Shown: positions 7,430 to 16,002 of the stretch, one piece after another
Layout of the letters: every line of letters starts with the position of its first letter
Numbering within the stretch: position 1 is the stretch's first letter
Assembly (NCBI RefSeq): GCF_024055605.1
Contig: NZ_JAMXLX010000002.1
Location: 1 to 64,000 of the forward strand
DNA from: Ciceribacter sichuanensis
GTDB lineage: Bacteria; Pseudomonadota; Alphaproteobacteria; Rhizobiales; Rhizobiaceae
Direction: 5' to 3'
DNA: 64,000 nucleotides
Translations under genes and position numbers: made by a program
Notes under the pieces: generated by a model
What the model saw: only the letters and a program-made list of their open reading frames with translations
Told to the model about the DNA's origin: nothing
Database searches by the model: none

Positions 7430-9892
7430 TCAGCCGGCGGACTGGCTGCCGTGAAGGTCGTAGACGGTGATCCTCGGAAGCGATCCGGCGGCAAGCGGTG
7501 CTGACGGCTTGAAGACGATGCGGCGGGTCTGACCGCCATGAAGATCGAAGGCATTGTCGGAAAAGCGCCCGCCGACATCGGCCTCGAGCATGACGAACAG
7601 GGCGAGGCCCCGGGCGCTGACGTCAATCTCGAACGAGCCGCCTGCGATCTCGCTGACCGAGACATCAAGTCCGGATGGCTGAAGATCCAGCGCCTTGTAG
7701 GTGCCCGTTACGTGATGTCCCTCGCCGGCCATGCCGTTGGAAGCCGTGAAGCTCCAGCCGAGAAGGCTGTCGATCGGCACATCGGTCGCGTCGATTTCGA
7801 CCAGCGTTCCCGCCCGGTCCGGCGCGCAGGTGCCGCTGGTGCTCGCTAGCGGAATGCGTTCGCCGGCGAGTGTCAGCGCAAACAAGGTCAGGTCGATTTC
7901 GACCGGATCGGCAGTGTCGTTGACCATGGAGAGCGCGATACGCGTTCCATCGGCGGACGGGATGGCGGCGACATTGACCGGCTGGAAAAACCGGCGCGCC
8001 ATGTAATGCATCGCCTTCCAGCCGCCGCCGTAATCGAGGCTCGACCACGAAGCGACCGGCCAGGTGTCGTTGAGCTGCCAGTAGAGCGTACCCATGCAAT
8101 GGGGTTTCAGCGAGCGCCAGTAATCGACAGCCGTGCGGATCGCGAGACCCTGCTGGATCTGCGAGAGATAGACGAATTTGGGAAAGTCGCTCGGGAAGCG
8201 GAAATAGCGGAACATGGTGCCGGCAATCCGCTCGTTGCCTCCGGCGTTCTTCTGGTGCAGTTCGATCACCGGCGAGGCGATGTTGAGGTCGGCCTCCTCC
8301 GCAAACTCGCGGATAACAGGCAGGGACGTGTAGGACTGGAAGCCGAATTCCGAGCAGAAGCGTGGTCTGACGCTGCGGTAATTGTCGAACGACTTATTCT
8401 CGTGCCAGACCGACCAGTAGTGCATGTCGCCGGAACCGTCGGCATGCCATGCGTCGCCATAATCGAGATAGCCGGAAGCAGGGCTCGACGGCCACCAGAT
8501 CGCCTGCGGATACGCACTCTTCACGCCCTGCTCGATCGTCCGGTTGAGCCGGTCATAGGCGACGAGATAACGATCGCGGTTCTTGACCGATTCCGGGAAC
8601 CAGGTGAGCGCGCCGACCAGTTCGTTGTCGCCGCACCAGAGTGCGATGGAGGGATGCGACGAAAGCCGCCTGACCTGATAATCGACTTCCTGCACCACAT
8701 TCGAGAGGAAATCCTCGCTGCAGGGGTAGAGATTGCAGGCGAACATGAAATCCTGCCACACCATGAGCCCGAGACGGTCGCACAGATCGTAGAACCAGTC
8801 GGCCTCGTAGAAACCGCCGCCCCAGATGCGGATCATGTTCATGTTGGCTTCGACGGCCGAGTTCAGAAGGTCCTCTGTTTTTTCCCGGTCCGTGCGGGAA
8901 TAGAGGGCATCCGCCGGTATCCAGTTTGCCCCACGGCAGAAGATCTCGCGGCCGTTCACCCGGAAAGCAAAGCGGCTGCCGGCCTCGTCCGGATCGGTCA
9001 GGAGTTCGATCGTCCGAAGCCCGATCTGCCGGGTGACCGTCTCGCCGGGAATGTCGACGGAAAGAGCGTAAAGCACCTGTTCGCCGCTTCCCGCCGGCCA
9101 CCAGAGCCTGGGGCTGTCGACATGAAAGACATGGGTGATCTTCGTCTCTCCGGCCGCAATACCGCAATCGAGCCTCACCCTTTCACTATCGAATTCGAAA
9201 TGGACCGGCACGATGGCGGGATCGGCCGAAAACAGTGTCAGGGTGACATGGATATCGACGCTGCCATTCTCGTGGTGGACTTGTTCGGTCTCGAGATGTT
9301 CGATCCGCGCGGGATCGAGCCTCTTCAATGCAATGTTGCCGTAAAGGCCGAGCGGCGCGATGGCGATGTTCCAGTCCCAGCCGAAATGGCATTGCGGCTT
9401 GCGCAGCATGTTGCCGTTCGGGATTGGCGAATTGGCCTTTTGATACGGAATGTAGAAGGGCTGCCGCGCCTGCCGCTCGGCGCCGGCCGCAATGCTCGAA
9501 TGAAAATGGATGCGGATGCGGTTTTCACCCGGCTCTATCGCCTTGGACACATCGGGCCGGTAGCGGCGGAAGCAGTTATCGGCTGAGAGCACCGGCACGT
9601 CGTTGACGAATACCACTGCGACCGTGTCCAGATTGTCGATATCGAGATACCAGTTGCTGCCTTCCGCATGATCGACGAAGAAGTTCCGCTCAACCGACCA
9701 CTCGCGTTCGGCAACCCACTGCACCGCCTCCTCGTTGCGCCCCCAATACGGATCGGGAATGATCTCCGCGGCCTGTAGCGCCGAATGAACGTCACCCGGC
9801 AACACTATCGTCGCGGAATGTTCACCATCCCCGGAGGAAAGCCGCCATTCGCCTGAAAGGTCGATTGTGGGAGTATCGATATGTGATGCCAT
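7430..9892 (-). CDS. Glycoside hydrolase family 2 beta-mannosidase
   Basis: 820 residues with GH2 architecture: N-terminal sugar-binding jelly roll (about 5-185; DLSGEWRLSS, WYLDIDNLDTVAVVFVND), an immunoglobulin-like domain (about 195-300), a TIM barrel (about 300-630) and C-terminal beta domains. The probable acid/base is Glu424 in ALWCGDNELVG and the nucleophile Glu515 in RFCSEFGFQS. GRNEEAVQWVAEREW and HFGWDWNIAI are typical of beta-mannosidases. No signal peptide, so it is cytoplasmic. It lies downstream of the ABC transporter, which implies hydrolysis of imported mannosides or mixed oligosaccharides. Confidence 0.92.
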   Translation of the reverse strand: MASHIDTPTIDLSGEWRLSSGDGEHSATIVLPGDVHSALQAAEIIPDPYWGRNEEAVQWVAEREWSVERNFFVDHAEGSNWYLDIDNLDTVAVVFVNDVPVLSADNCFRRYRPDVSKAIEPGENRIRIHFHSSIAAGAERQARQPFYIPYQKANSPIPNGNMLRKPQCHFGWDWNIAIAPLGLYGNIALKRLDPARIEHLETEQVHHENGSVDIHVTLTLFSADPAIVPVHFEFDSERVRLDCGIAAGETKITHVFHVDSPRLWWPAGSGEQVLYALSVDIPGETVTRQIGLRTIELLTDPDEAGSRFAFRVNGREIFCRGANWIPADALYSRTDREKTEDLLNSAVEANMNMIRIWGGGFYEADWFYDLCDRLGLMVWQDFMFACNLYPCSEDFLSNVVQEVDYQVRRLSSHPSIALWCGDNELVGALTWFPESVKNRDRYLVAYDRLNRTIEQGVKSAYPQAIWWPSSPASGYLDYGDAWHADGSGDMHYWSVWHENKSFDNYRSVRPRFCSEFGFQSYTSLPVIREFAEEADLNIASPVIELHQKNAGGNERIAGTMFRYFRFPSDFPKFVYLSQIQQGLAIRTAVDYWRSLKPHCMGTLYWQLNDTWPVASWSSLDYGGGWKAMHYMARRFFQPVNVAAIPSADGTRIALSMVNDTADPVEIDLTLFALTLAGERIPLASTSGTCAPDRAGTLVEIDATDVPIDSLLGWSFTASNGMAGEGHHVTGTYKALDLQPSGLDVSVSEIAGGSFEIDVSARGLALFVMLEADVGGRFSDNAFDLHGGQTRRIVFKPSAPLAAGSLPRITVYDLHGSQSAG

Positions 9893-9954
9893 GTCCTTGA
9901 TCCGGATATCTTATGCAAAACAGAGTGAGGTGAACCGCAGCAGGCCGCAGTCGC

Positions 9955-11046
9955 TCAGATCCGCTCCTCCGCGCCCGCGTCGAAAAGAGACGCCACGGAC
10001 ATGTCGAAACCGAGGCGCACCTTGGTGCCCGGGCTGTAACGCCGGGTGCCTGCTGTCCTCACCGAAATGACGTGGCCGGCATGCTTCAGCCAAAGCAGGT
10101 TGTCCGCCCCCATTGGCTCCTCAATGTCGACGGTTGCCTCATGGATTTCTGCCGCCTCCGGCACATCCTCGTCCAGCATGACGTGTTCCGGCCTGACCCC
10201 GAGCACGACCTTGCGGCCGGGTTCCAGAGAAGCGCCAGTCTGATAGCCGTAGAGCGAGAAATCAGCGCCGCCGGTGGTGAAAACCACCTTGCCCTCGCGG
10301 CTGGCGAGTTCTCCCCGGAAGAAGTTCATCGGCGGCGAACCGATGAAGCCTGCAACGAACAGGTTTCTTGGCCGGTTGTAGATCGTCATGGGGTCGTCGA
10401 GTTGCTGGATCACGCCGCTCTTCATGATGGCGATGCGATCGGCCAGCGTCAGCGCCTCGATCTGGTCGTGGGTGACGTAGATCATCGTGTTCTTAAGCGA
10501 TTGGTGCAGCCGCTTGATCTCCACGCGCAGCTCCGAGCGCAGCTTGGCGTCGAGGTTCGATAGCGGCTCATCGAACAGGAAGACATCGACATCGCGCACC
10601 AGCGCGCGGCCGATGGCGACGCGTTGACGCTGGCCGCCGGAAAGCGCTGCCGGCTTGCGGTCGAGCAACTGCTGGATCTGCAGGATCTCGGCGGCGCGCG
10701 CCACCTTCTCCCGGATCTTCTCCGCCGGCACCTTGGCGACCCTGAGACCGAAGGAAAGGTTCTTCTCCACGCTCATCTGCGGATAAAGCGCGTAGGACTG
10801 GAACACCATGCCGATGCCGCGATCCTTGGGTTCTTCCCAGGTGACGTTACGATCCTTGATGAAGATCTGGCCGTCGGTCGGCTCCAGGAGACCGGCGATG
10901 CAGTTGAGCAGGGTCGACTTGCCGCAGCCGGACGATCCCAGCAGCACGAGGAATTCGCCGTCCCGGATGTCGAGGTTGAGGTTCTCCAGAACGTTGACCG
11001 CGCCGAAGCTCAAAGACAGGTCCTTGATCGATACACTGTACGACAT
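9955..11046 (-). CDS. Carbohydrate ABC transporter ATP-binding protein (UgpC/MsmX type)
   Basis: 363 residues. Walker A GSSGCGKST (37-45), the Q-loop around FQSYALYPQMS, signature LSGGQRQRV, Walker B DVFLFDEPLSNLD and H-loop TH are all visible, followed by the C-terminal TOBE/MalK regulatory region (about 235-363). This is the CUT1 importer ATPase; it energises the two permeases encoded 6 bases upstream. Located at the cytoplasmic face of the inner membrane. Confidence 0.95.
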   Translation of the reverse strand: MSYSVSIKDLSLSFGAVNVLENLNLDIRDGEFLVLLGSSGCGKSTLLNCIAGLLEPTDGQIFIKDRNVTWEEPKDRGIGMVFQSYALYPQMSVEKNLSFGLRVAKVPAEKIREKVARAAEILQIQQLLDRKPAALSGGQRQRVAIGRALVRDVDVFLFDEPLSNLDAKLRSELRVEIKRLHQSLKNTMIYVTHDQIEALTLADRIAIMKSGVIQQLDDPMTIYNRPRNLFVAGFIGSPPMNFFRGELASREGKVVFTTGGADFSLYGYQTGASLEPGRKVVLGVRPEHVMLDEDVPEAAEIHEATVDIEEPMGADNLLWLKHAGHVISVRTAGTRRYSPGTKVRLGFDMSVASLFDAGAEERI

Positions 11047-11052
11047 ATGCGC

Positions 11053-11997
11053 TTAACCCTTCACTGCGCCGGCGGCGATGCCGCGGACAAAAAGCCGGCC
11101 GGACACGAAATAGACGATGAGCGGGACCGCGCCGGTTAGCAGCGTGGCAGCCATGTTGACGTTGTATTCCTTCACCCCCTGGACGGAGTTGACGATGTTG
11201 TTGAGCTGAACCGTCATCGGGTAATATTCCGGTCGGGTGAAAACGACGCCGAACAGGAAGTCGTTCCAGATGCCGGTCACCTGCAGGATCATCGCGACCA
11301 CGAAGATCGGCAAAGACATCGGCAGCATGATGCGGAAATAGATCTGCCAGAACCCCGCCCCGTCGATGCGCGCCGCCTTGAACAGCTCCTCGGGCAACGA
11401 GGTGAAGTAATTGCGGAAAAGCAGCGTCAGGATCGGCATTCCGAAGATGGTGTGCACGATCACGAGACCGCTCAGCGAGCCATAAAGCCCGATTTCGCGC
11501 AGCACGATGACGATCGGGTAGATCATCACCTGATAGGGAATGAACGCGCCGACGATCAGGATGGTGAAGAAGAAATCCGCGCCCTTGAAGCGCCAGTTGG
11601 CGAGCGCGTAACCGTTGACCGATGCAATCAGGATCGAGATCAGCGTCGAGGGAACGGTGATGCGCACCGAGTTCCAGAAACCGCGCGAGAGACCGTCGCA
11701 ATTCAGGCCCGTGCAGGCCGTCGCCCAGGCCTTGACCCAGGGCTCGAAGGTGATCTCTACAGGCGCCGAGAAGATGTTGCCGAGCCGGATTTCCGGCATG
11801 CCTTTCAATGATGTGACAACCATCACATAGAGCGGCAGCAGGTAGTAAGCCGCGGCCACGAACAGCGTGCCGTAGATCACGATGTTGCGCGATGAAAGCT
11901 GACTCTTCGGCTTTGCCCCGCGCGGCCCGGCCTGAAGGCGGCCTGCCGGCTCATCCATGCCGGCGACGGACGAATTGAGGGAACCCGTGTTATCCAC
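11053..11997 (-). CDS. CUT1 sugar ABC transporter permease (MalG-like)
   Basis: 314 residues, six transmembrane segments after a polar N-terminal tail of about 35 residues. The cytoplasmic EAA loop EELFKAARIDGAGFWQIYFR, which contacts the ATPase, places it in the MalG/AraQ group. The start overlaps the end of the other permease gene by 8 bases, so the two are translationally coupled and probably form a heterodimeric channel. Confidence 0.93.
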   Translation of the reverse strand: MDNTGSLNSSVAGMDEPAGRLQAGPRGAKPKSQLSSRNIVIYGTLFVAAAYYLLPLYVMVVTSLKGMPEIRLGNIFSAPVEITFEPWVKAWATACTGLNCDGLSRGFWNSVRITVPSTLISILIASVNGYALANWRFKGADFFFTILIVGAFIPYQVMIYPIVIVLREIGLYGSLSGLVIVHTIFGMPILTLLFRNYFTSLPEELFKAARIDGAGFWQIYFRIMLPMSLPIFVVAMILQVTGIWNDFLFGVVFTRPEYYPMTVQLNNIVNSVQGVKEYNVNMAATLLTGAVPLIVYFVSGRLFVRGIAAGAVKG

Positions 11998-12940
11998 GCT
12001 TCTTACCTCCGAATTCCAGATAGGCCCATGGAATGACGATGATCGCGACCGTGACCAGCATCATGGTGGAGGCGGCAAAGCCCTGCCCCAGGTTCTGCGC
12101 CTGGAACATGTAATCGTAGACGTATTTCGCCGGCACTTCGGAGGCGATGCCCGGACCGCCGCTCGTCTGGGCAACGACGAGATCGTAGACCTTGACGATG
12201 CCACTCGCGATGATGACGAGCGTGGTGATGAATACCGGCCGCATCATCGGTATGACGATGAACAGATAGGTCCGCCACATCGGGATGCCATCGACACGCG
12301 CTGCCTTCCAGATGTCTTCGTCGATGCCGCGCAGGCCGGCGAGCAGAAGGCACATGACGAGGCCCGTTCCCTGCCACAGCCCTGCGATCAACACGCCGTA
12401 GATGACGATGTCGGAGTTGTAGAGCGGGTCGAAGGTGAAGCTCGTCCAGCCGAGGCTCCTGACCACCGACTGAATGCCGAATTCCGGATTGAGCACCCAT
12501 TGCCAGACAAGGCCCGTCACAATGAAGGACAGCGCGAAGGGATAGAGAAAGATCGTCCGGAATGTGTTTTCGAAACGGATCTTCTGGTCCATCAGCGCCG
12601 CCAGCATGAAGCCGATCACCAGGCTGAAGATCAGCGTTAAGATGCCGTAGATCGCGAGATTCTCGATCGAGACCAGCCAACGGGGCGCAGCCCACAACCG
12701 CTCATATTGATCGAACCCGACGAACTTCAGTCGGGGCAGCAGCTTGGAATTGGTGAATGAATAAACGACCGTCCAGACCGTTCCGCCGAGAAAGATGACG
12801 AGAGCCGTCAAAACCATCGGAATCGAGGCAATCTTGGCGTTGAGATTGCGCAAGAGCTGATTGGGTCGGCCTGAGCGCTTCCGGCCCGCCGATCGGCCAG
12901 GAAATTGGTCCGGCAATGGGCCGGTCAACTGATCCGTCAT
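11990..12940 (-). CDS. CUT1 sugar ABC transporter permease (MalF-like)
   Basis: 316 residues, six transmembrane segments after a basic N-terminus. The EAA motif is visible in DEDIWKAARVDGIPMWRTYL. Partner of the downstream permease. Its ribosome binding site AGGAGGAG lies directly beside the end of a palindromic repeat (12954-13054) that fills the gap from the binding-protein gene. Confidence 0.93.
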   Translation of the reverse strand: MTDQLTGPLPDQFPGRSAGRKRSGRPNQLLRNLNAKIASIPMVLTALVIFLGGTVWTVVYSFTNSKLLPRLKFVGFDQYERLWAAPRWLVSIENLAIYGILTLIFSLVIGFMLAALMDQKIRFENTFRTIFLYPFALSFIVTGLVWQWVLNPEFGIQSVVRSLGWTSFTFDPLYNSDIVIYGVLIAGLWQGTGLVMCLLLAGLRGIDEDIWKAARVDGIPMWRTYLFIVIPMMRPVFITTLVIIASGIVKVYDLVVAQTSGGPGIASEVPAKYVYDYMFQAQNLGQGFAASTMMLVTVAIIVIPWAYLEFGGKKRG

Positions 12941-12953
12941 GGGTCACTCCTCC

Positions 12954-13054
12954 TTAGAGCGCCGTGCGTCCCATCCGGGCGCACAAAGGACGCTCTAACA
13001 TCTTGAATCTACGCATCGGCCCGAAAATCGATCCCGATCTTCGGGCCGATGCGC
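12954..13054. repeat. RIME1-like bipartite palindromic repeat, copy A
   Basis: About 101 bp made of two palindromes. The first pairs TTAGAGCG...GCGTCC with GGGCGCAC...CGCTCTAA; the second pairs CGCATCGGCCCGAA with TTCGGGCCGATGCG. A near-identical copy lies at 32771-32869. Size and two-palindrome layout fit the rhizobial intergenic mosaic element RIME1. It sits between the binding-protein and first permease genes and ends beside the permease Shine-Dalgarno. Confidence 0.85.
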
Positions 13055-13203
13055 TGGTGATCCAGTACTTCCCGCACGACAGCTCGCCGCGAAGCATGGG
13101 GCTTCCGGTTCCGTCATGCAGGCACGACTTGCGAGGCGTCGCTTCCCGCTGTGGAAGCCCGGCGCGGATCAGGACCCGCGCCGGAAGCCTCGGGAGACTG
13201 TGA

Positions 13204-14439
13204 TCAGTCCGCCGACGCGATGATGTCGACGAAGCGCTTCTGCGCGTCCTCCGGTGTCATCGACGGATTGGCGAAGAATTCGGAGAACAGGTCCTCCTTC
13301 TGCTTCTGGCTGTCGGCCGACAGAAGCTGGTCCGTCCAGGGGATGACGTCGCCCTTGGCGAGGATATCGAGACCTTTCTTCATGCAGTCGTTGGCCGCAG
13401 CCAGATCGACGTCGCCGCGCACCGGCAGCGAACCCTTCTTGAGGTTGAAGGCGACCTGCGTCGCCGGCGCGACGAGTGTCGAGGCAAGCACCTCCTGCGC
13501 CTTGGACTTTGCTTCGTCCTTCAGCAGCGGGAAGTAGAAGGCATCACCGCCCGTGGCGATGACCGCATTGACGCCGAGACCCGGCAGGCAGGTGTAGTCC
13601 TTGCCCGCAACCTTGCCGGCGAGCGCAAATTCACCCTGAGCCCAGTCGCCCATGATCTGGCCGCCGGCCTTGCCGGTGATGACCATATTGGTCGCCTGGT
13701 TCCAGTCCTGAACGTTCGTGCCCTTCGACAGACGGCGCGCGTCATCGGCCGCCTTGAAGATCTTGGCGATCTCCGGACCGGCGGCCAGTTCGGCATCCTT
13801 GTCGCCGAACACCTTCAGGAAATTGTCCTTGCCGGCGAGCGCCAGGAACAGAACGTCGAAGGCGCCGTTCGACTGCCACGGCTGACCACCGACAGCGAGC
13901 GGCACGATCCCGGCCTTTTCAAGCGCGGGTGCAGCGGCAACGAATTCGTCCCAGTTCCCGGGAACCTCGACGCCAGCTTTGGTGAAGGCATCGTTGGAAA
14001 GCCAGAGCCACTGCCAGGAGTGGATATTGACCGGCGCGCAATAAATCTTGCCGTCGATCGTGCAGCTGTCGAGAAGGCTTGCCGGACGGATGATTTCCTT
14101 CCACTTCTCCTTGGTCGCGACATCCGTCAGGTCGCGCATGAGGCCGGACTGGACGAGTTCTTCCGCCTGACGGCCATGGTTGAACTGGGTAGCCCCCATC
14201 GGATCGCCGCCGGTGATGCGGCTTACCATGATCGGTCGGGCCGTCCCGCCGGAACCGGCAATGGCGCCATCGACCCATCTGTTGCCCGTGGCATCGAAAG
14301 CCTTGGCAAGTTCCGCGACCGCGGCCGCCTCCCCGCCCGACGTCCACCAATGGGTCACCTCGAGATCGGTGGCATGAGCGGCACCGAACGGCAGTACGAC
14401 GCTAGCGGCCAGAAATGCCGCGACGCTACGAAAATTCAT
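13204..14439 (-). CDS. Sugar ABC transporter periplasmic substrate-binding protein
   Basis: 411 residues, extracellular solute-binding protein family 1. A Sec signal peptide is clear (MNFRSVAAFLAASVVLPFG then AAHA, cleavage near residue 23). The mature start TDLEVTHWWTSGGEAAAVAEL and the GGTARPIMVSRI segment are typical of the glucose/mannose-type group of family 1. It captures the sugar in the periplasm for the two permeases. It is the first gene of the roughly 12-kb operon and has a strong GGGAGGAG ribosome binding site; a LacI-type palindrome lies just upstream. Confidence 0.93.
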   Translation of the reverse strand: MNFRSVAAFLAASVVLPFGAAHATDLEVTHWWTSGGEAAAVAELAKAFDATGNRWVDGAIAGSGGTARPIMVSRITGGDPMGATQFNHGRQAEELVQSGLMRDLTDVATKEKWKEIIRPASLLDSCTIDGKIYCAPVNIHSWQWLWLSNDAFTKAGVEVPGNWDEFVAAAPALEKAGIVPLAVGGQPWQSNGAFDVLFLALAGKDNFLKVFGDKDAELAAGPEIAKIFKAADDARRLSKGTNVQDWNQATNMVITGKAGGQIMGDWAQGEFALAGKVAGKDYTCLPGLGVNAVIATGGDAFYFPLLKDEAKSKAQEVLASTLVAPATQVAFNLKKGSLPVRGDVDLAAANDCMKKGLDILAKGDVIPWTDQLLSADSQKQKEDLFSEFFANPSMTPEDAQKRFVDIIASAD

Positions 14440-14886
14440 TGAGTCTCCTCCCTCACTGAAACGTTGCCGTAAAAATCTATGCGAAACGATTTAGTCACGC
14501 AACCGTCGCGTGGAAATTTTATTTTTACTTTATGAATTTCCATCCTGAATTGCGTAAGAGACTAACAATACCCACCGCCACTGTTCTGGAAATTCCGCGA
14601 CGCGGGAACGCGGGAAGCTTCTAAAAACTCAATGACATGCTTTGAATCAGCGAAATAATTGCTGTGTCGCACACGTCGTGAATATCTGCAGCGCAGCAGA
14701 AACGGGGGAAACGGCACCTTCACCCAAAGATTGTACACGTATTGCGATGCAATATGGAATTCGCTCGACAAACGAACTGTAACGTTTCAGTTTTGAACGA
14801 AAACCATTCACCCAATACACGAGGATGCGTTTGCAGCCGTCGAGAAGGTAATTATACTGCTTGTTCGGGGCAGTGACGGGGACAGC
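14440..14886. promoter_or_regulatory. Divergent promoter region between sugar operon and its LacI regulator
   Basis: 447 bases, more AT-rich than the surroundings, without a convincing gene. It holds a 14-base palindrome CTGTAACGTTTCAG at 14777-14790, a 12/14 match CTGAAACGTTGCCG at 14456-14469 beside the binding-protein ribosome binding site, and a weaker relative GCGAAACGATTTAG at 14481-14494. A central AACGTT flanked by CTG and CAG is the type of symmetric site bound by LacI-family repressors. I infer that the divergent regulator represses the operon and itself through these. Confidence 0.6.
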
Positions 14887-15924
14887 ATGAAAAACGGAAA
14901 TGAAGGAGCCATACCGGCTCCGGCAGCAGAGACCAGGGAGCGGCCAACCCTCAAGACCATTGCCTTCATGACCGGACTAGGCATCACCACGGTTTCGCGC
15001 GCCCTCAAGGACGCGCCGGATATCGGTGCCGAGACGAAGGAGCGGGTTCGCATGGTCGCCCGCCAACTCGGATATCAGCCCAACCGCGCCGGCGTTCGCC
15101 TGAGAACGGGAAAGACCAACGTGATCGCGCTGGTGCTGAGCATCGACGAGGAGATCATGGGCTTTTCCAACCAGATGGTCTTCGGCATTTCGGAAGTGCT
15201 GTCCAACACGCCGTACCACATCGTCGTGACGCCGCATTCCCATTCCAAGGATCCGATGCTTCCGATCCGCTATATTCTGGAGACCGGATCGGCTGACGGC
15301 GTCATTATCTCCCGCACGGAACCGGATGATCCGCGCGTGCGCCTGCTCGTCGAACAGAACATGCCCTTCGCCACCCATGGCCGCACTGATTGCGGCCTGG
15401 TGCACCCCTATCACGACTATGACAACGAAGCCTTCGCCCATCAGGCCGTCGAACGACTGGTGAAACGGGGGCGTCGTCGCATCGCGTTACTTCAGCCACC
15501 GAGCAAGCTCACCTACTATACGCACACGCGAAACGGTTTCCTGTCCGCCCTGCATCAGGCCGGAGCGGAGGAAGTGCCCTTGCGGGTCACGATCGATTCA
15601 CCGCTGGCCGACATCCGCGATGCGGTGGAAGCCCTGATGCGTTCGGACAATGCGCCTGATGGCATCGTCTGTTCCGCCGGAAGCGGTGCTATCGCCGTCA
15701 ACGCCGGCATCGAGGCGGCTGGAAAACACGTCGGCCGAGACCTCGATCTGGTGTCGAAACAGTCGATCCCGATCCTCAACTGGATTCGGCCGGAGATCAT
15801 CACCGCCTTCGAAGACGTGCGGGAATCCGGTCGCGAGCTGGCCAGCGCCGTGATCGCCCGCATCGACGGTGCAGCGCCCGAACAGCTCCAGAGCATCAGC
15901 CTGCCCGTCTGGCCTGTTTCCTGA
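14887..15924 (+). CDS. LacI family transcriptional regulator
   Basis: 345 residues. The helix-turn-helix is near residues 21-45 ([20 protein letters not shown]) followed by the hinge [16 protein letters not shown]; the rest is a periplasmic-binding-protein-like sensor domain (about 75-345). The ATG follows a GGGGACAGC stretch. It is divergent from the sugar ABC operon and is its likely repressor, with an imported sugar or its derivative as inducer; the ligand is not deducible. Confidence 0.92.
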   Translation: MKNGNEGAIPAPAAETRERPTLKTIAFMTGLGITTVSRALKDAPDIGAETKERVRMVARQLGYQPNRAGVRLRTGKTNVIALVLSIDEEIMGFSNQMVFGISEVLSNTPYHIVVTPHSHSKDPMLPIRYILETGSADGVIISRTEPDDPRVRLLVEQNMPFATHGRTDCGLVHPYHDYDNEAFAHQAVERLVKRGRRRIALLQPPSKLTYYTHTRNGFLSALHQAGAEEVPLRVTIDSPLADIRDAVEALMRSDNAPDGIVCSAGSGAIAVNAGIEAAGKHVGRDLDLVSKQSIPILNWIRPEIITAFEDVRESGRELASAVIARIDGAAPEQLQSISLPVWPVS

Positions 15925-15952
15925 AGTCTGGACTGGCGCCGGAAAATGAAGA

Positions 15953-15969
15953 ACCGGCTCAAGGCCGGT
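15953..15969. terminator. Small hairpin between convergent lacI-type gene and gnd
   Basis: ACCGGC pairs with GCCGGT around a 5-base loop, 28 bases after the regulator stop and 33 bases beyond the convergent gnd stop. The stem is short and there is no T-run, so it is only a possible terminator. Confidence 0.35.
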
Positions 15970-16002
15970 CCTCCTGTTCCTAATGATGGCGAAGGTGTCC
16001 CC

